NCBI GenBank assembly: GCA_965242685.1
Contig: OZ251487.1
Coordinates: forward strand, 1,426,001-1,490,000
From: G965215055 sp965242685
GTDB lineage: Bacteria; Pseudomonadota; Gammaproteobacteria; UBA4575
DNA length: 64,000 bases
Direction of reading: 5' to 3'
Below are positions 15,709 through 24,963 of the stretch, in pieces. The stretch's first letter is position 1; every line of letters starts with the position of its first letter. The position numbers and the translations under genes are program-made. The notes beneath the pieces were generated by a model. That model saw nothing but the letters and a program-made list of their open reading frames with translations, was not told the origin of the DNA and did not search any database.

Positions 15709-17085
15709 ATGAAAATTATCATCTTAGGTTCCGGACAGGTCGGCCAATCTCTGGCGTCCAGCCTGGTTGACGAGGCCCACGACGTCACGCTGGTCGATAC
15801 CGACGCTGTTTTGCTGAAGAATATTCAGGAGCGTGTCGACTTGCGCACCGTAGTGGGCAAGGCCTCGTACCCATCCGTGCTGGAAAGCGCGGGCGCCGAA
15901 GATGCGGACATGATCATCGCGCTAACCCAAAGCGATGAAACCAACATCGTGGCGTGTCAGGTCGCATACGCACTGTTTCACACGCCCACAAAGATCGCCA
16001 GAATCCGCACCCGCGAATACCTCTCGCGTCAGAGCGAATTATTTGTGCAGGAAGTGTTGCCGATAGACGTACTCATCAACCCCGAGTACCTGATCTCACA
16101 GCACGTACAACAGCTGATTGAACACCCCGGCTCATTGCAAGTCCTGAGCTTTTCCGAGGGCAAGATCAAACTGCTCGCCGCCCGTGCCGACAAGGACGGC
16201 CCCCTGATCGGGAAACGGCTGCCGGACGTGTTGGCGTTCATGCAGGACATCGAAACCAAAGTGATGGCCGTCTATCGTAACAACCACTCCATAGGATTGG
16301 ACGACAACACCGTCATTCAGGCCGGTGACGAGGTATTCTTTATCGCCTCCTCTGAAAACGCTATGGCATTGACCGCAAAATTGGGGGGTGACGACAAGCC
16401 TTACAAGCGCATTTTACTGGCCGGTGGCGGCAACATCGGGTTTCACTTGGCCAAGGCCCTGGAGAACAAATATCAGATCAGGATCATCGAGCATGACCCG
16501 AAACGCACGCGCTTTCTATCCGAATCGCTGAATAAGGCGATCGTCTTGCAGAGCGACGTCGCCAACCGCGACATGCTGATCGAAGAAAATATTGAAAACA
16601 CCGACGTATTTTGCGCCCTGACCGACGATGACGAAACCAACATCTTGTCGTCCATGCTGGCCAAGAGGTTGGGCGCCAGAAAAGTGATGTCGCTCATCAA
16701 TCGGCAGAGCTACGTCGATCTGATCGAAAGCAGCGCCATCGACGTCGCCATCTCACCGCAACAGATCACCCTGAGCACCCTGCTCGCCCACATTCGCAAG
16801 GGGGGCATTGTCGAGGGACATTCCCTACGGCGCGGCGCGGCGGAAGCGATAGAAGTCAAGGTACACGGAGACGAAAAAACCTCTAAGGTGGTGGGACGCA
16901 GCATCGAACAGATCAAACTACCGGCAAGTGCCGCCATCGGCGCCATCGTGCGCGCCGGCCAAGTGATCATGGCCGCGGCGGACACCGAGATCAAAGAGCA
17001 GGATCACGTCATCGTATTTCTGACGAACAAGGCCGACATCAAGGTAACCGGGCGATTGTTTGAAGTCGGCGCAACCTTTATCTGA
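15709..17085 (+). CDS. trkA: Trk system potassium uptake protein TrkA
   Basis: Cytoplasmic NAD-binding regulator of the Trk potassium channel, 458 residues. Two RCK_N plus RCK_C modules are visible: MKIIILGSGQVGQSLASSL with aspartate in TLVDTD, and RILLAGGGNIGFHLAKAL with IIEHDPKR, each followed by an RCK_C domain. The frame is open upstream to 15607, but those residues derive from the displaced fmt segment; ATG 15709, after GGCGGGGGG, fits the family start. trkH lies downstream, separated by a duplicated copy of the trkA 3' end. Confidence 0.96.
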   Translation: MKIIILGSGQVGQSLASSLVDEAHDVTLVDTDAVLLKNIQERVDLRTVVGKASYPSVLESAGAEDADMIIALTQSDETNIVACQVAYALFHTPTKIARIRTREYLSRQSELFVQEVLPIDVLINPEYLISQHVQQLIEHPGSLQVLSFSEGKIKLLAARADKDGPLIGKRLPDVLAFMQDIETKVMAVYRNNHSIGLDDNTVIQAGDEVFFIASSENAMALTAKLGGDDKPYKRILLAGGGNIGFHLAKALENKYQIRIIEHDPKRTRFLSESLNKAIVLQSDVANRDMLIEENIENTDVFCALTDDDETNILSSMLAKRLGARKVMSLINRQSYVDLIESSAIDVAISPQQITLSTLLAHIRKGGIVEGHSLRRGAAEAIEVKVHGDEKTSKVVGRSIEQIKLPASAAIGAIVRAGQVIMAAADTEIKEQDHVIVFLTNKADIKVTGRLFEVGATFI

Positions 17086-17108
17086 ATTGAAAATCGAACC
17101 GGGTGATG

Positions 17109-17153
17109 GTTTGAAGTCGGCGCAGCCTTTATCTAAACTGAACATCGAACCGG
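17109..17153 (+). repeat. Tandem echo of the trkA 3' end
   Basis: The 45 bases at 17058-17102 (end of trkA and the bases after it) are repeated at 17109-17153 with four or five changes. The copy contains a mutated version of the stop region and is not translated as part of trkA. Confidence 0.9.
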
Positions 17154-17236
17154 CATTGATCCGAATGCCCGCACCCGTCAAAATCCCCGCACCGTTTCGT
17201 ATATCATCTGCAAACCATCTTTCGTAACGTTCACCC

Positions 17237-18688
17237 ATGCAGAGACGAGTAATACAGCGAATACTGGGCATTTTATTGGCGGGGTTCAGCGTTACCCTGC
17301 TACTGCCGGTGGTGGTTGACCTGGGGTACAAAGAAGGCGCCATGGCGCCTTTTATATGGGCGTTTGTCATCACCCTGGCCACCGGCTTGCTGCTGTGGTA
17401 TCCGGTGCGCAAATTCCACAACGACCTGCGGTTGCGCGATGGATTTTTGATCGTAGTGTTATTTTGGACCGTGCTGGGCCTCTTTGGGGCCTTGCCGCTC
17501 TGGTTAAGTCCGTCTCTGGCCATCGGCGTTACCGATGCCGTATTTGAATCGATCTCCGGCCTGACCACCACCGGCGCCACCGTCATCACCAACCTCGATG
17601 GTTTACCGAAATCCGTACTATTTTACCGCCAAATGCTTCAATGGCTTGGCGGCATGGGGATCATCGTCCTGGCCGTTGCCATCCTGCCCATGCTCGGCGT
17701 CGGCGGCATGCAGCTCTACCATGCGGAAACCTCCGGGGCGATAAAAAATACCAAGCTCACCCCGCGCATCAAAGAAACCGCCAAGGCACTCTGGTACATC
17801 TACCTATTGCTGACGGTCGCTTGCGGGGGCGGCTACTGGCTGGCGGGAATGGACATTTTTGACGCCGTATCGCACAGCTTCTCCACGGTTGCCATCGGCG
17901 GATTTTCAACCCACGATGACAACATCGGCCACTTTCGCAGCACCCCGATAGAGATCGTATCGATAGTATTCATGCTGTTGGCGGGCGCCAACTTCGGTCT
18001 GCACTTTATCGCCTGGAAATCACAGAGCCTGAGCCATTACCTGCAAGACGCCGAATTTAGAACATACCTGCTGATCATCTTTGCGGTCACCCTGATAACC
18101 GTCATACTCCTACGCATTCACAGCGTCTATCCGACTTGGGACGACGCCTTTGCAAAAGCCGTCTTCCATGCCGTGTCAATCGGCACCACCACCGGCTTCA
18201 CCACCTCCGGCTATTACCTTTGGCCAAGTTTCCTGCCCCTGCTGCTCCTGCTGGTAAGCTTTATCGGCGGTTGCGCCGGCTCGACCGGCGGCGGCATGAA
18301 AGTGGTGCGCGTATTGCTGTTGGTCAAACAGGGCTTGCGCGAAATAAAGCGTCTGGTGCATCCCAGCGCGGAAATCGCCGTCAAGATAGACTCCAAGCCG
18401 GTAGACGGGCGCGTGGTGGATGCCGTGTGGGGGTTTTTCTCCGCCTACGTCGGGGTATTTATAGTGATCCTGTTGCTGCTGATGGCCTCGGGTCTGGATC
18501 AGGTCACCGCCTTTTCCGCCGTCACCGCAACCCTCAACAACCTGGGCCCGGGGTTGGGCGAGGTGGGCGCCAACTACACGAGTATTAACGGCTTCAGCAA
18601 ATGGGTGCTGTGTTTGAGCATGTTGTTGGGGCGTCTGGAAATCTTCACGCTGCTGGTCATTTTTACTCCGACTTTTTGGAAGAGATAA
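17237..18688 (+). CDS. trkH: Trk potassium transporter, membrane subunit TrkH
   Basis: Potassium-translocating subunit of the Trk system, 483 residues with ten or more membrane spans. Filter-type P loops can be seen: ISGLTTTGATV, FSTVAIGGFSTHD, SIGTTTGFTTSGY and ATLNNLGPGLG, with the hairpin GGCAGSTGGGMKV between. It partners TrkA encoded immediately upstream. The next gene starts 9 bases after the stop, suggesting cotranscription. Confidence 0.96.
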   Translation: MQRRVIQRILGILLAGFSVTLLLPVVVDLGYKEGAMAPFIWAFVITLATGLLLWYPVRKFHNDLRLRDGFLIVVLFWTVLGLFGALPLWLSPSLAIGVTDAVFESISGLTTTGATVITNLDGLPKSVLFYRQMLQWLGGMGIIVLAVAILPMLGVGGMQLYHAETSGAIKNTKLTPRIKETAKALWYIYLLLTVACGGGYWLAGMDIFDAVSHSFSTVAIGGFSTHDDNIGHFRSTPIEIVSIVFMLLAGANFGLHFIAWKSQSLSHYLQDAEFRTYLLIIFAVTLITVILLRIHSVYPTWDDAFAKAVFHAVSIGTTTGFTTSGYYLWPSFLPLLLLLVSFIGGCAGSTGGGMKVVRVLLLVKQGLREIKRLVHPSAEIAVKIDSKPVDGRVVDAVWGFFSAYVGVFIVILLLLMASGLDQVTAFSAVTATLNNLGPGLGEVGANYTSINGFSKWVLCLSMLLGRLEIFTLLVIFTPTFWKR

Positions 18689-18697
18689 CTTCCGAGT

Positions 18698-19279
18698 ATG
18701 CCGGATGAAGCTGCAAGAAAGAAATGGGATGATCGCTACGCCGGCGACCAAGTTTCCGCCCCGCAACCGGCGCGCGTACTGACGCAATACCGCCATCTGC
18801 TACCCGCTTCGGGCGTGGCGTTGGACTTGGCGTGCGGGCTTGGCGGCAATGCCCTGTTTCTGGCGCGGCGCGGTTTTACCGTACACTCATGGGATCGCTC
18901 CGAACAAGCCATCCGCCGCCTGACCGAATCGGCCGGTGGCGACAACCTTGCGCTGCACGCCGCCGCACGAGACGTGGTGGCATCCCCGCCGGAAAAAAAT
19001 CGTTTCGATGTCATCTGTGTAAGCTACTTCCTTGAACGCGCCCTTACCGGCGACATCATCGCCGCCCTGAAGCCGCGCGGCCTCTTGTTCTATCAGACCT
19101 TCATCCATGAAAAGACCTCCGAGTGCGGCCCCGGCAACCCCGACTATCGACTGGCCGAAAACGAGCTTCTAAAATTATTTGCGCCGTTGCACGTGCTGGT
19201 GTATCAAGAACACGGACGCGTCGGCGATCTACGGCGGGGCATTCGTGACATCGCATGTTTGATCGCGCAAAAACGTTGA
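18698..19279 (+). CDS. Class I SAM-dependent methyltransferase, TehB-like
   Basis: A 193-residue Rossmann methyltransferase. The SAM motif is VALDLACGLGGNALFLARRG, the acidic residue is in VHSWDRS, and FDVICVSYFLERAL forms the post-III strand. It opens with KKWDDRYAG, as in TehB-type and thiopurine-methyltransferase-like enzymes. Substrate is unknown; relatives methylate tellurite, selenite or small thiols, so a link with the selenium genes farther right is conceivable but unsupported. It follows trkH by 9 bases. Confidence 0.8.
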   Translation: MPDEAARKKWDDRYAGDQVSAPQPARVLTQYRHLLPASGVALDLACGLGGNALFLARRGFTVHSWDRSEQAIRRLTESAGGDNLALHAAARDVVASPPEKNRFDVICVSYFLERALTGDIIAALKPRGLLFYQTFIHEKTSECGPGNPDYRLAENELLKLFAPLHVLVYQEHGRVGDLRRGIRDIACLIAQKR

Positions 19280-19299
19280 CGAAGATCCATTGATAAAGA

Positions 19300-19412
19300 G
19301 GGCATAAAATTGCTTGAGTTATATCCGAAATTGCCCGCCGCCAAGTGACAGACACTATGGAATTACTTGAGCTATTCCCAAATATTAAGCCGACCTCTGA
19401 ATAACAGGCATC
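19300..19412 (+). repeat. Two degenerate echoes of the pip 5' end
   Basis: The first 55 or so bases of pip recur twice upstream, at about 19300-19356 (degraded) and 19357-19412. The nearer echo still begins with ATG and would encode MELLELFPNIKPTSE before a stop, compared with MEYLELYSHIKPHRE at the start of pip. The unit is about 56 bp. These are non-functional duplications, not separate genes. Confidence 0.85.
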
Positions 19413-20369
19413 ATGGAATATCTTGAGCTATATTCACACATTAAGCCCCACCGCGAATTTCAGCTACAGGTATCCGAGTTACATACCCTGTGGATAGAGG
19501 AATGCGGCAACCCCGACGGGATTCCGGTGGTATTCCTGCACGGTGGGCCGGGCGCCGCCTGTGAGACCTTCCACCGCCGTTTTTTTGACCCGCAACGCTA
19601 TCGGATCATCCTCTTTGATCAGCGCGGCTGCGGTCGCTCCACCCCTCATGCCGAGTTGCGGGAAAATACCACCCCGGCCCTGGTTGCCGACATCGAGCGG
19701 ATCAGACAGTATTTGGGCGTAAAAAAATGGCTGGTGTTCGGCGGATCGTGGGGGTCGACATTGGCGCTGGCCTACGCGCAGGCGCATCCGCATCGCGTCA
19801 GTGGACTGATCCTACGCGGCATATTTCTGTGTCGGGCACGCGACATTCACTGGTTCTATCAGGACGGCGCCGGCCGCATCCACCCCGAGCTTTGGCAGGA
19901 CTACATCTGCGTCATTCCCGAAGCGGAGCGCGATGACCTGGTGGCCGCCTTTTACCGGCGCCTGTGCTCGGATGACGAGGGCGTTCGGCGCGAGGCGGCG
20001 CAAGCCTGGTCGGTCTGGGAAGGAAGCACCTCCAACCTGACCACCAGTCCCGACGTGGTCGGTCACTTCTCAAATGCCCGCGTCGCCTTGAGTCTGGCGC
20101 GGATCGAGTGCCACTACTTCAACCACGACTCGTTTTTGCGTGATGATCAGCTACTGCAAGACGCCCACAAACTCGCGGACATCCCCGGCGTGATCGTACA
20201 CGGACGCTATGACATAGTATGTCCGATTGAGCAGGCCTATGCGCTGCATCGCGTCTGGCCGCGTGCCGAATTTATCGTCGCCCCCCGCTCGGGACATTCC
20301 GCCACCGAGGCGGAGATCGTCGATGCACTGGTACGCGCCACGCAAAAATTCGCAAGGCTATTGTCGTGA
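19413..20369 (+). CDS. pip: Proline iminopeptidase
   Basis: An alpha/beta-hydrolase aminopeptidase that removes N-terminal proline, family S33, 318 residues. Motifs are VVFLHGGPGAACETFHRRFFDP, the DQRGCGRSTPH loop, the nucleophile elbow FGGSWGSTLALAYAQ, the aspartate in VHGRYDIVCP and the catalytic histidine in RSGHSATEAE. Complete. The start is taken as the ATG at 19413, the last of three similar duplicated starts. Its stop overlaps the dtd start codon (GTGA), indicating coupling. Confidence 0.95.
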   Translation: MEYLELYSHIKPHREFQLQVSELHTLWIEECGNPDGIPVVFLHGGPGAACETFHRRFFDPQRYRIILFDQRGCGRSTPHAELRENTTPALVADIERIRQYLGVKKWLVFGGSWGSTLALAYAQAHPHRVSGLILRGIFLCRARDIHWFYQDGAGRIHPELWQDYICVIPEAERDDLVAAFYRRLCSDDEGVRREAAQAWSVWEGSTSNLTTSPDVVGHFSNARVALSLARIECHYFNHDSFLRDDQLLQDAHKLADIPGVIVHGRYDIVCPIEQAYALHRVWPRAEFIVAPRSGHSATEAEIVDALVRATQKFARLLS

Positions 20370-20800
20370 TTGCCCTACTCCAGCGCACGCGCGCCGCCAG
20401 TGTCTCTATAGACGACCAACCGATCGCCGCGATTGATCGCGGTGTGCTGGTATTTCTGGCGGTACAAAAACACGATGACGAGGCCGCCGCCGCGCGCCTT
20501 TGCAGGCGGGTTTTGGGCTACCGCATCTTTGCCGACCAACACGGCAGGATGAACCGCAGCGTCACCGACATAAAAGGCGGCATCCTCGTGGTGCCGCAAT
20601 TCACCTTGGCCGCCGGCACGGACAAAGAACTGCGCCCTAGCTTTTCATCGGCGGCCGCACCCGAACAGGGAAAGGCGCTGTTTGATTATTTTTTAAGCGA
20701 AATACGATCAGAATATGCTAAAGTGGAGGCAGGAAGATTCGGTGCCGATATGCAGGTGCAATTGATCAACGATGGCCCGGTAACGTTTTGGTTGCAGTGA
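20366..20800 (+). CDS. dtd: D-aminoacyl-tRNA deacylase
   Basis: Hydrolyses D-amino acids wrongly attached to tRNA. The GTG start at 20366 overlaps the pip stop. The 144 residues carry LLQRTRAASVSID, RIFADQHGRMNRSVTD, ILVVPQFTLAAGTDKELRPSFSSAA and the conserved C-terminal Gly-Pro motif in NDGPVTFWLQ. Complete and typical in length. Confidence 0.95.
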   Translation: MIALLQRTRAASVSIDDQPIAAIDRGVLVFLAVQKHDDEAAAARLCRRVLGYRIFADQHGRMNRSVTDIKGGILVVPQFTLAAGTDKELRPSFSSAAAPEQGKALFDYFLSEIRSEYAKVEAGRFGADMQVQLINDGPVTFWLQ

Positions 20801-20837
20801 TAAAACATGGATTGAACAGCGACGATTGGCTTTAACT

Positions 20838-20904
20838 TCCCGAGTTTATATCCTATACCCCCGATTTATATTTTCCCCGAATTTATACCCCTGAGTTTAT
20901 ATTC
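20838..20904. repeat. Four short imperfect repeats upstream of hisB
   Basis: Variants of CCCGAGTTTATAT occur four times in 67 bases and end two bases before the hisB start. They occupy the place where a hisB ribosome site would be expected; no good Shine-Dalgarno sequence is visible. Confidence 0.85.
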
Positions 20905-20906
20905 CA

Positions 20907-21500
20907 ATGAATGCACGCACCGCCAGCGTTGAGCGCAACACCAACGAGACACAGATCGCCGTACAACTGAATTTGGACGGCACAGGCGACGCCTCGCTGA
21001 AGACCGGCCTACCCTTCTTTGAACACATGCTGGATCAGGTGGCCCGTCACGGCATGTTGGACTTGACCATAAACGCGCGCGGCGACCTTGAGATTGACGC
21101 CCACCACACCGTTGAAGACATCGGCATCACCTTGGGGCAGGCCTGTTCGCGGGCGATTGGCGACAAAAAAGGAATACGGCGTTACGGCCATGCCTACGTG
21201 CCGTTGGACGAGGCGCTTTCCAGAGTCGTCATCGATTTTTCCGGCCGTCCGGGGCTGGAGTTTCGCGTACAATTCCCGCGTGCGCGTGTCGGGGATTTTG
21301 ATGTCGACCTCACGCGCGAGTTCTTTCAGGGCTTTGTCAACCATGCCAACGTCACCCTGCACGTAGACAACCTATGCGGGGAAAATTCACATCACATTGC
21401 CGAAACCGTGTTCAAGGCCTTCGGACGGGCGCTACGCATGGCCGTTGAGCCGGACGCGCGCCGGGGCGATGAAATTGCCTCCACCAAGGGCAGCCTGTAG
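20907..21500 (+). CDS. hisB: Imidazoleglycerol-phosphate dehydratase
   Basis: Histidine biosynthesis, dehydration of imidazole-glycerol phosphate. The 197-residue monofunctional form lacks the N-terminal phosphatase found in enteric bacteria. Metal-binding histidine clusters are visible in FFEHMLDQVARHG, DAHHTVEDIGI and ENSHHIAETVFKAFGRAL. First gene of hisB-hisH-hisA-hisF-hisE. Confidence 0.96.
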   Translation: MNARTASVERNTNETQIAVQLNLDGTGDASLKTGLPFFEHMLDQVARHGMLDLTINARGDLEIDAHHTVEDIGITLGQACSRAIGDKKGIRRYGHAYVPLDEALSRVVIDFSGRPGLEFRVQFPRARVGDFDVDLTREFFQGFVNHANVTLHVDNLCGENSHHIAETVFKAFGRALRMAVEPDARRGDEIASTKGSL

Positions 21501-21543
21501 CGATCCCGTGCCGGGTCGGTGACGGCGACGGCTTCAATTCGGG

Positions 21544-22194
21544 ATGACGCGGATCGCCGTCGTGGATTATGGGATGGGCAACCTGTATTCGGTTGCCAAG
21601 GCGGTGGAACGCATGGCCGCCCGGGTGCGCGTGACCTCAAGCCCAAGAGAGATCGCCGCCAGCGACAAAGTGATCTTTCCGGGTCAGGGTGCGGCGCGCG
21701 ACTGCATGACGGCGCTCCGCCAACTCGATCTACAAGCCGCGATTATCGAGGCCGCAAGACAAAAACCCTTTCTCGGTATCTGTATGGGGATGCAGGCACT
21801 GATGCAACAGAGCGAAGAAGGCGGCGGCACCGAATGCCTGGCGCTTTATCGGGGGAGCGTAGAATATTTTGGCCGTCACCTTTCAACGGCTACCGCCGCG
21901 GATCCCCTCAAGGTGCCGCATATGGGTTGGAATTGTATCGAACAGCGACAAGATCACCCCTTATGGAAAGACATCCCCCAATCAAGCTGGTTTTATTTCG
22001 CCCACGGCTATTTCGTGAAATGCGAGGATCGGGCGTTGGTTGCCGGCACCACCGATTACGGGCTTGTTTTCACCTCCGCACTCGCCCGCGACAACGTATT
22101 CGCGTTGCAGTGCCATCCCGAAAAAAGTGCCGCCGCGGGCTTGCAACTACTTGAAAATTTTGTACATTGGGACGGTACGGCACAACCATCTTGA
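21544..22194 (+). CDS. hisH: Imidazole glycerol phosphate synthase, glutaminase subunit
   Basis: Provides ammonia to HisF. The 216-residue class I glutamine amidotransferase shows DYGMGNLYSVAKA, the nucleophile cysteine in FLGICMGMQALM, the HPEKSAAAG histidine and glutamate, and the YFAHGYF block. Start ATG 21544. Complete. Confidence 0.96.
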   Translation: MTRIAVVDYGMGNLYSVAKAVERMAARVRVTSSPREIAASDKVIFPGQGAARDCMTALRQLDLQAAIIEAARQKPFLGICMGMQALMQQSEEGGGTECLALYRGSVEYFGRHLSTATAADPLKVPHMGWNCIEQRQDHPLWKDIPQSSWFYFAHGYFVKCEDRALVAGTTDYGLVFTSALARDNVFALQCHPEKSAAAGLQLLENFVHWDGTAQPS

Positions 22195-22212
22195 TAACTT
22201 GGCGAGGATCCG

Positions 22213-22950
22213 ATGATCATTATTCCGGCCATTGATCTGAAAGACGGCAAATGCGTGCGCTTGCGGCAGGGCAGCATGGGCGACGTGACGGTATTTTCCG
22301 ATGATCCGGTAGAAATTGCCGACCGCTGGGTAACGGCGGGGGCAAGGCGTATTCACATCGTTGATCTGGACGGCGCCGCTTCGGGCGTTCCGCAACATAC
22401 CGAACTGGTGCACGCCATCGCCTCCGCCTATCCGGACGTCCCCGTTCAGGTGGGCGGCGGCATTCGAGACGAAGACACCGTGCAAACCTATCTCGATGCG
22501 GGCGTCCAATATGTCATCATCGGCACCAAAGTGGTGAGCGCCCCCCATTTTGTCAACGACTTATGCCTGGAATTTCCCGGCCACATCATCGTCGGCCTGG
22601 ATGCAAGAGACGGCAAGGTTGCCATTGACGGATGGTCGAAACTGTCGCACCACGACGTCATTGACACCGCCCGCCATCTTGAATCGGACGGCGTGGCCGC
22701 CATCGTGTTTACCGACATCAGCCGTGACGGCATGATGGGCGGCTTGAACGTTGAGGCCACGGTGGAACTGGCCGCCTCTATCCACATCCCCGTCATTGCC
22801 TCCGGCGGCGTCAAGAGCGAAGACGACATCAAGCGACTATGCGAATGCGATGAAGAAGGCATCATCGGCGTCATCGTCGGGCGCGCGCTGTATGAGAACG
22901 CCATAGACCTGCAACATGCGCAACAACTCGTCGACGCCTATCACTCGTAA
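22213..22950 (+). CDS. hisA: ProFAR isomerase
   Basis: Isomerises ProFAR to PRFAR in histidine biosynthesis. The 245-residue TIM barrel has IIPAIDLKDGKCVRLRQG, HIVDLDGA, VQVGGGIRDE, VGLDARDGKVAIDGW and TDISRDGMMGGLN. A ribosome site (GAGG) precedes the ATG. Its last 40 bases are repeated at 22964-23003 in the gap before hisF. Confidence 0.97.
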   Translation: MIIIPAIDLKDGKCVRLRQGSMGDVTVFSDDPVEIADRWVTAGARRIHIVDLDGAASGVPQHTELVHAIASAYPDVPVQVGGGIRDEDTVQTYLDAGVQYVIIGTKVVSAPHFVNDLCLEFPGHIIVGLDARDGKVAIDGWSKLSHHDVIDTARHLESDGVAAIVFTDISRDGMMGGLNVEATVELAASIHIPVIASGGVKSEDDIKRLCECDEEGIIGVIVGRALYENAIDLQHAQQLVDAYHS

Positions 22951-22963
22951 GCAAACCGAAAAT

Positions 22964-23003
22964 CTGCAACATGCGCAACAACTCGTTGACGCCTATCACT
23001 CGT
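22964..23003 (+). repeat. Tandem echo of the hisA 3' end
   Basis: Forty bases at 22909-22948 (the last codons of hisA) recur at 22964-23003 with one mismatch, without the stop codon. The remainder of the gap to hisF shows no gene. Confidence 0.95.
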
Positions 23004-23079
23004 GGACAAACTGATCTTCACCGCTTAAAGGATCACTGCGGATTCGAGCCTGCAACGCCTGATTTGACGATACCGCACC

Positions 23080-23880
23080 ATGCCGCTTGCAAAACGCATT
23101 ATTCCCTGTCTGGACGTTGACGCCGGCCGCGTCGTCAAGGGCGTCAAGTTTGTCGACATACGAGACGCCGGCGATCCCGTTGAAGTGGCCGGCCGATACG
23201 ACCGCGAAGGTGCGGACGAAATCACCTTTCTCGACATTACCGCCAGTTCCGATGACCGCGACACCATGATACACGTGGTGGAGCGCGTCGCCGCGCAAGT
23301 CTTCATCCCGCTTACGGTGGGCGGGGGCATCCGCAAGGTGGAGGACGTACGCGCCATGCTCAACGCCGGCGCCGACAAGGTTGCGATCAACACTGCCGCC
23401 ATCTTTGACCCCGATCTGGTTCGGCGGGCGAGCCGCAAAGTAGGGTCACAATGTATCGTCGTTGCCATCGATGCCAAGCGGGTGAACGATGCGGGGGTGA
23501 ACGGCGCGGGACAACCGCCAAGGTGGGAAATTTTCACGCACGGCGGGCGAAAATTTACCGGCCTTGACGCCGTTGACTGGGCACGGAAGGTCGAAAGCGA
23601 GGGCGCCGGCGAGATTTTACTCACCAGCATGGACCGCGACGGCACCAAACAGGGGTTTGACCTTGAGTTGACGCGCGCCGTCAGCGAGGCCGTCCGCATT
23701 CCCGTCATCGCCTCCGGCGGCGTCGGTTCGCTGGCGCATCTGGCCGCGGGCATCACCGTCGGCAAGGCCGATGCGGTGCTGGCGGCAAGCATCTTTCACT
23801 TCGGCGAGTATTCCATACGGGACGCCAAACAGTATATGGCCGCGCAAGGTATCGTCATGAGGGGTAATTTTTCCCCTTAA
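23080..23880 (+). CDS. hisF: Imidazole glycerol phosphate synthase, cyclase subunit
   Basis: Forms imidazole-glycerol phosphate and AICAR from PRFAR and ammonia delivered by HisH. The 266-residue barrel shows RIIPCLDVDAGRVVKGVKF, ELTFLDIT-like EITFLDITAS, PLTVGGGIRKVEDVR, LLTSMDRDGTKQGFD and IASGGVGSL. Complete. Confidence 0.97.
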   Translation: MPLAKRIIPCLDVDAGRVVKGVKFVDIRDAGDPVEVAGRYDREGADEITFLDITASSDDRDTMIHVVERVAAQVFIPLTVGGGIRKVEDVRAMLNAGADKVAINTAAIFDPDLVRRASRKVGSQCIVVAIDAKRVNDAGVNGAGQPPRWEIFTHGGRKFTGLDAVDWARKVESEGAGEILLTSMDRDGTKQGFDLELTRAVSEAVRIPVIASGGVGSLAHLAAGITVGKADAVLAASIFHFGEYSIRDAKQYMAAQGIVMRGNFSP

Positions 23881-23943
23881 AGGGCGATTTTTTTGCCCGC
23901 CTGATCGTGTTTTTATACGGCGGGTGTATGATACCCTCTTAAG

Positions 23944-24276
23944 ATGAATACCGATCAAACCCTGCAACGGCTGACCGCCATACTGGAACGGCGCAAGGGC
24001 GCAAGCGTCGAGGAATCCTACGTGGCGGGCTTGTACGCGCAGGGAGTCGAGAAGATCATCGACAAAATTACGGAAGAATCATGCGAAACTGTGGCCGCGG
24101 CGAGAACCGACGACACGCAACATCTAATTCACGAAGTTGCGGATCTGTGGTTTCATTGCATGGTGTTGCTTGCGCACAAGGGCACCAGCTACGAAGCCGT
24201 ACTGTCCGAGCTGGGCAACCGATTCGGCACGTCCGGACTCGTGGAAAAGGCGCGGCGCAAAAGCGAGGAACGTTGA
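23944..24276 (+). CDS. hisE: Phosphoribosyl-ATP pyrophosphatase
   Basis: Second step of histidine synthesis, 110 residues. An all-alpha NTP-pyrophosphatase-like helix pair is evident, with YVAGLYAQGVEKIIDKITEE and HEVADLWFHCMVLL supplying the metal-binding acidic residues. The cyclohydrolase hisI, commonly next to or fused with hisE, is not between hisF and hisE here and must lie elsewhere. tatA follows after 21 bases. Confidence 0.93.
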   Translation: MNTDQTLQRLTAILERRKGASVEESYVAGLYAQGVEKIIDKITEESCETVAAARTDDTQHLIHEVADLWFHCMVLLAHKGTSYEAVLSELGNRFGTSGLVEKARRKSEER

Positions 24277-24297
24277 ATTTTTTAACGGAGCGTACAC

Positions 24298-24489
24298 ATG
24301 TCTATCGGACCCTTACAATTACTTATCGTCCTGCTCATTATCCTGTTGATCTTCGGCACCAAGAAATTGCGCAACATGGGTGGTGACTTGGGGAGTGCAA
24401 TCAAGAATTTCAAGAAATCCGTAAAGGAAGAAAGCGAGACCAAAGAGGGCAAAGACGCTGAAACCGGCGAGCTTCCACCGAAAAACTGA
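24298..24489 (+). CDS. tatA: Sec-independent translocase subunit TatA
   Basis: Pore-forming subunit of the twin-arginine translocase, 63 residues. One N-terminal span (LQLLIVLLIILLIFG), the hinge TKKLRN and the amphipathic helix GDLGSAIKNFKKSVKEE, then an acidic tail. tatB follows after 12 bases. Confidence 0.95.
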   Translation: MSIGPLQLLIVLLIILLIFGTKKLRNMGGDLGSAIKNFKKSVKEESETKEGKDAETGELPPKN

Positions 24490-24501
24490 TCGCCTTCGCC
24501 G

Positions 24502-24921
24502 ATGTTTGACTTCGGGTTTTGGGAGCTGAGCCTTATCATGATCGTCGCCCTTCTGGTGGTCGGTCCCAAGCGTTTGCCTATTCTGGCCGCGCAGGTTGGC
24601 AGGTGGATCGGCAAGGCGAAACGCATTGCCGCCAACATTCGCGCCGACATTGAATCCGAAATCGAGGCCGCCGAGATCAAAGAAATGCTGGAAAAACAGC
24701 AGAGCGAGATCGGCGAGCTAAAAGAGATCCTTCAGGACACCCGCAAAGAACTGGAGGACGGCGACCGCGAACTGGTCAGAGACATTGAAAAGCGCATCGA
24801 ATCCTCGGCATCATCCGCCGGCGACACACAGAAAATTGAGAAGCGCGTTGAATCCTCGGCACCATCCTCTGGCGACGCACGGACCCATGAAGACGCGCCA
24901 AGCCCTTCCGCGAAAGCATAA
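24502..24921 (+). CDS. tatB: Sec-independent translocase subunit TatB
   Basis: Substrate-receptor subunit of the Tat system, 139 residues. It begins MFDFGFWELSLIMIVALLVVGPKRLP, the typical TatB span with the hinge Gly-Pro, followed by a long charged helix. The C-terminus holds a short internal duplication (KRIESSASSAGDTQKIE, then KRVESSAPSSGDART). The gene ends 11 bases before the target duplication of cassette 2, which separates it from tatC by 2.9 kb. Confidence 0.94.
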   Translation: MFDFGFWELSLIMIVALLVVGPKRLPILAAQVGRWIGKAKRIAANIRADIESEIEAAEIKEMLEKQQSEIGELKEILQDTRKELEDGDRELVRDIEKRIESSASSAGDTQKIEKRVESSAPSSGDARTHEDAPSPSAKA

Positions 24922-24932
24922 TCCGAAAGCAT

Positions 24933-24963
24933 ATTATTTTGGGAACTATGTAGCAAAATCCAC
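24933..24963 (+). repeat. Left target duplication and inverted end of cassette 2
   Basis: ATTATTTT at 24933-24940 is the target duplication; the end at 24941-24963 differs from consensus at one base. Confidence 0.92.
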
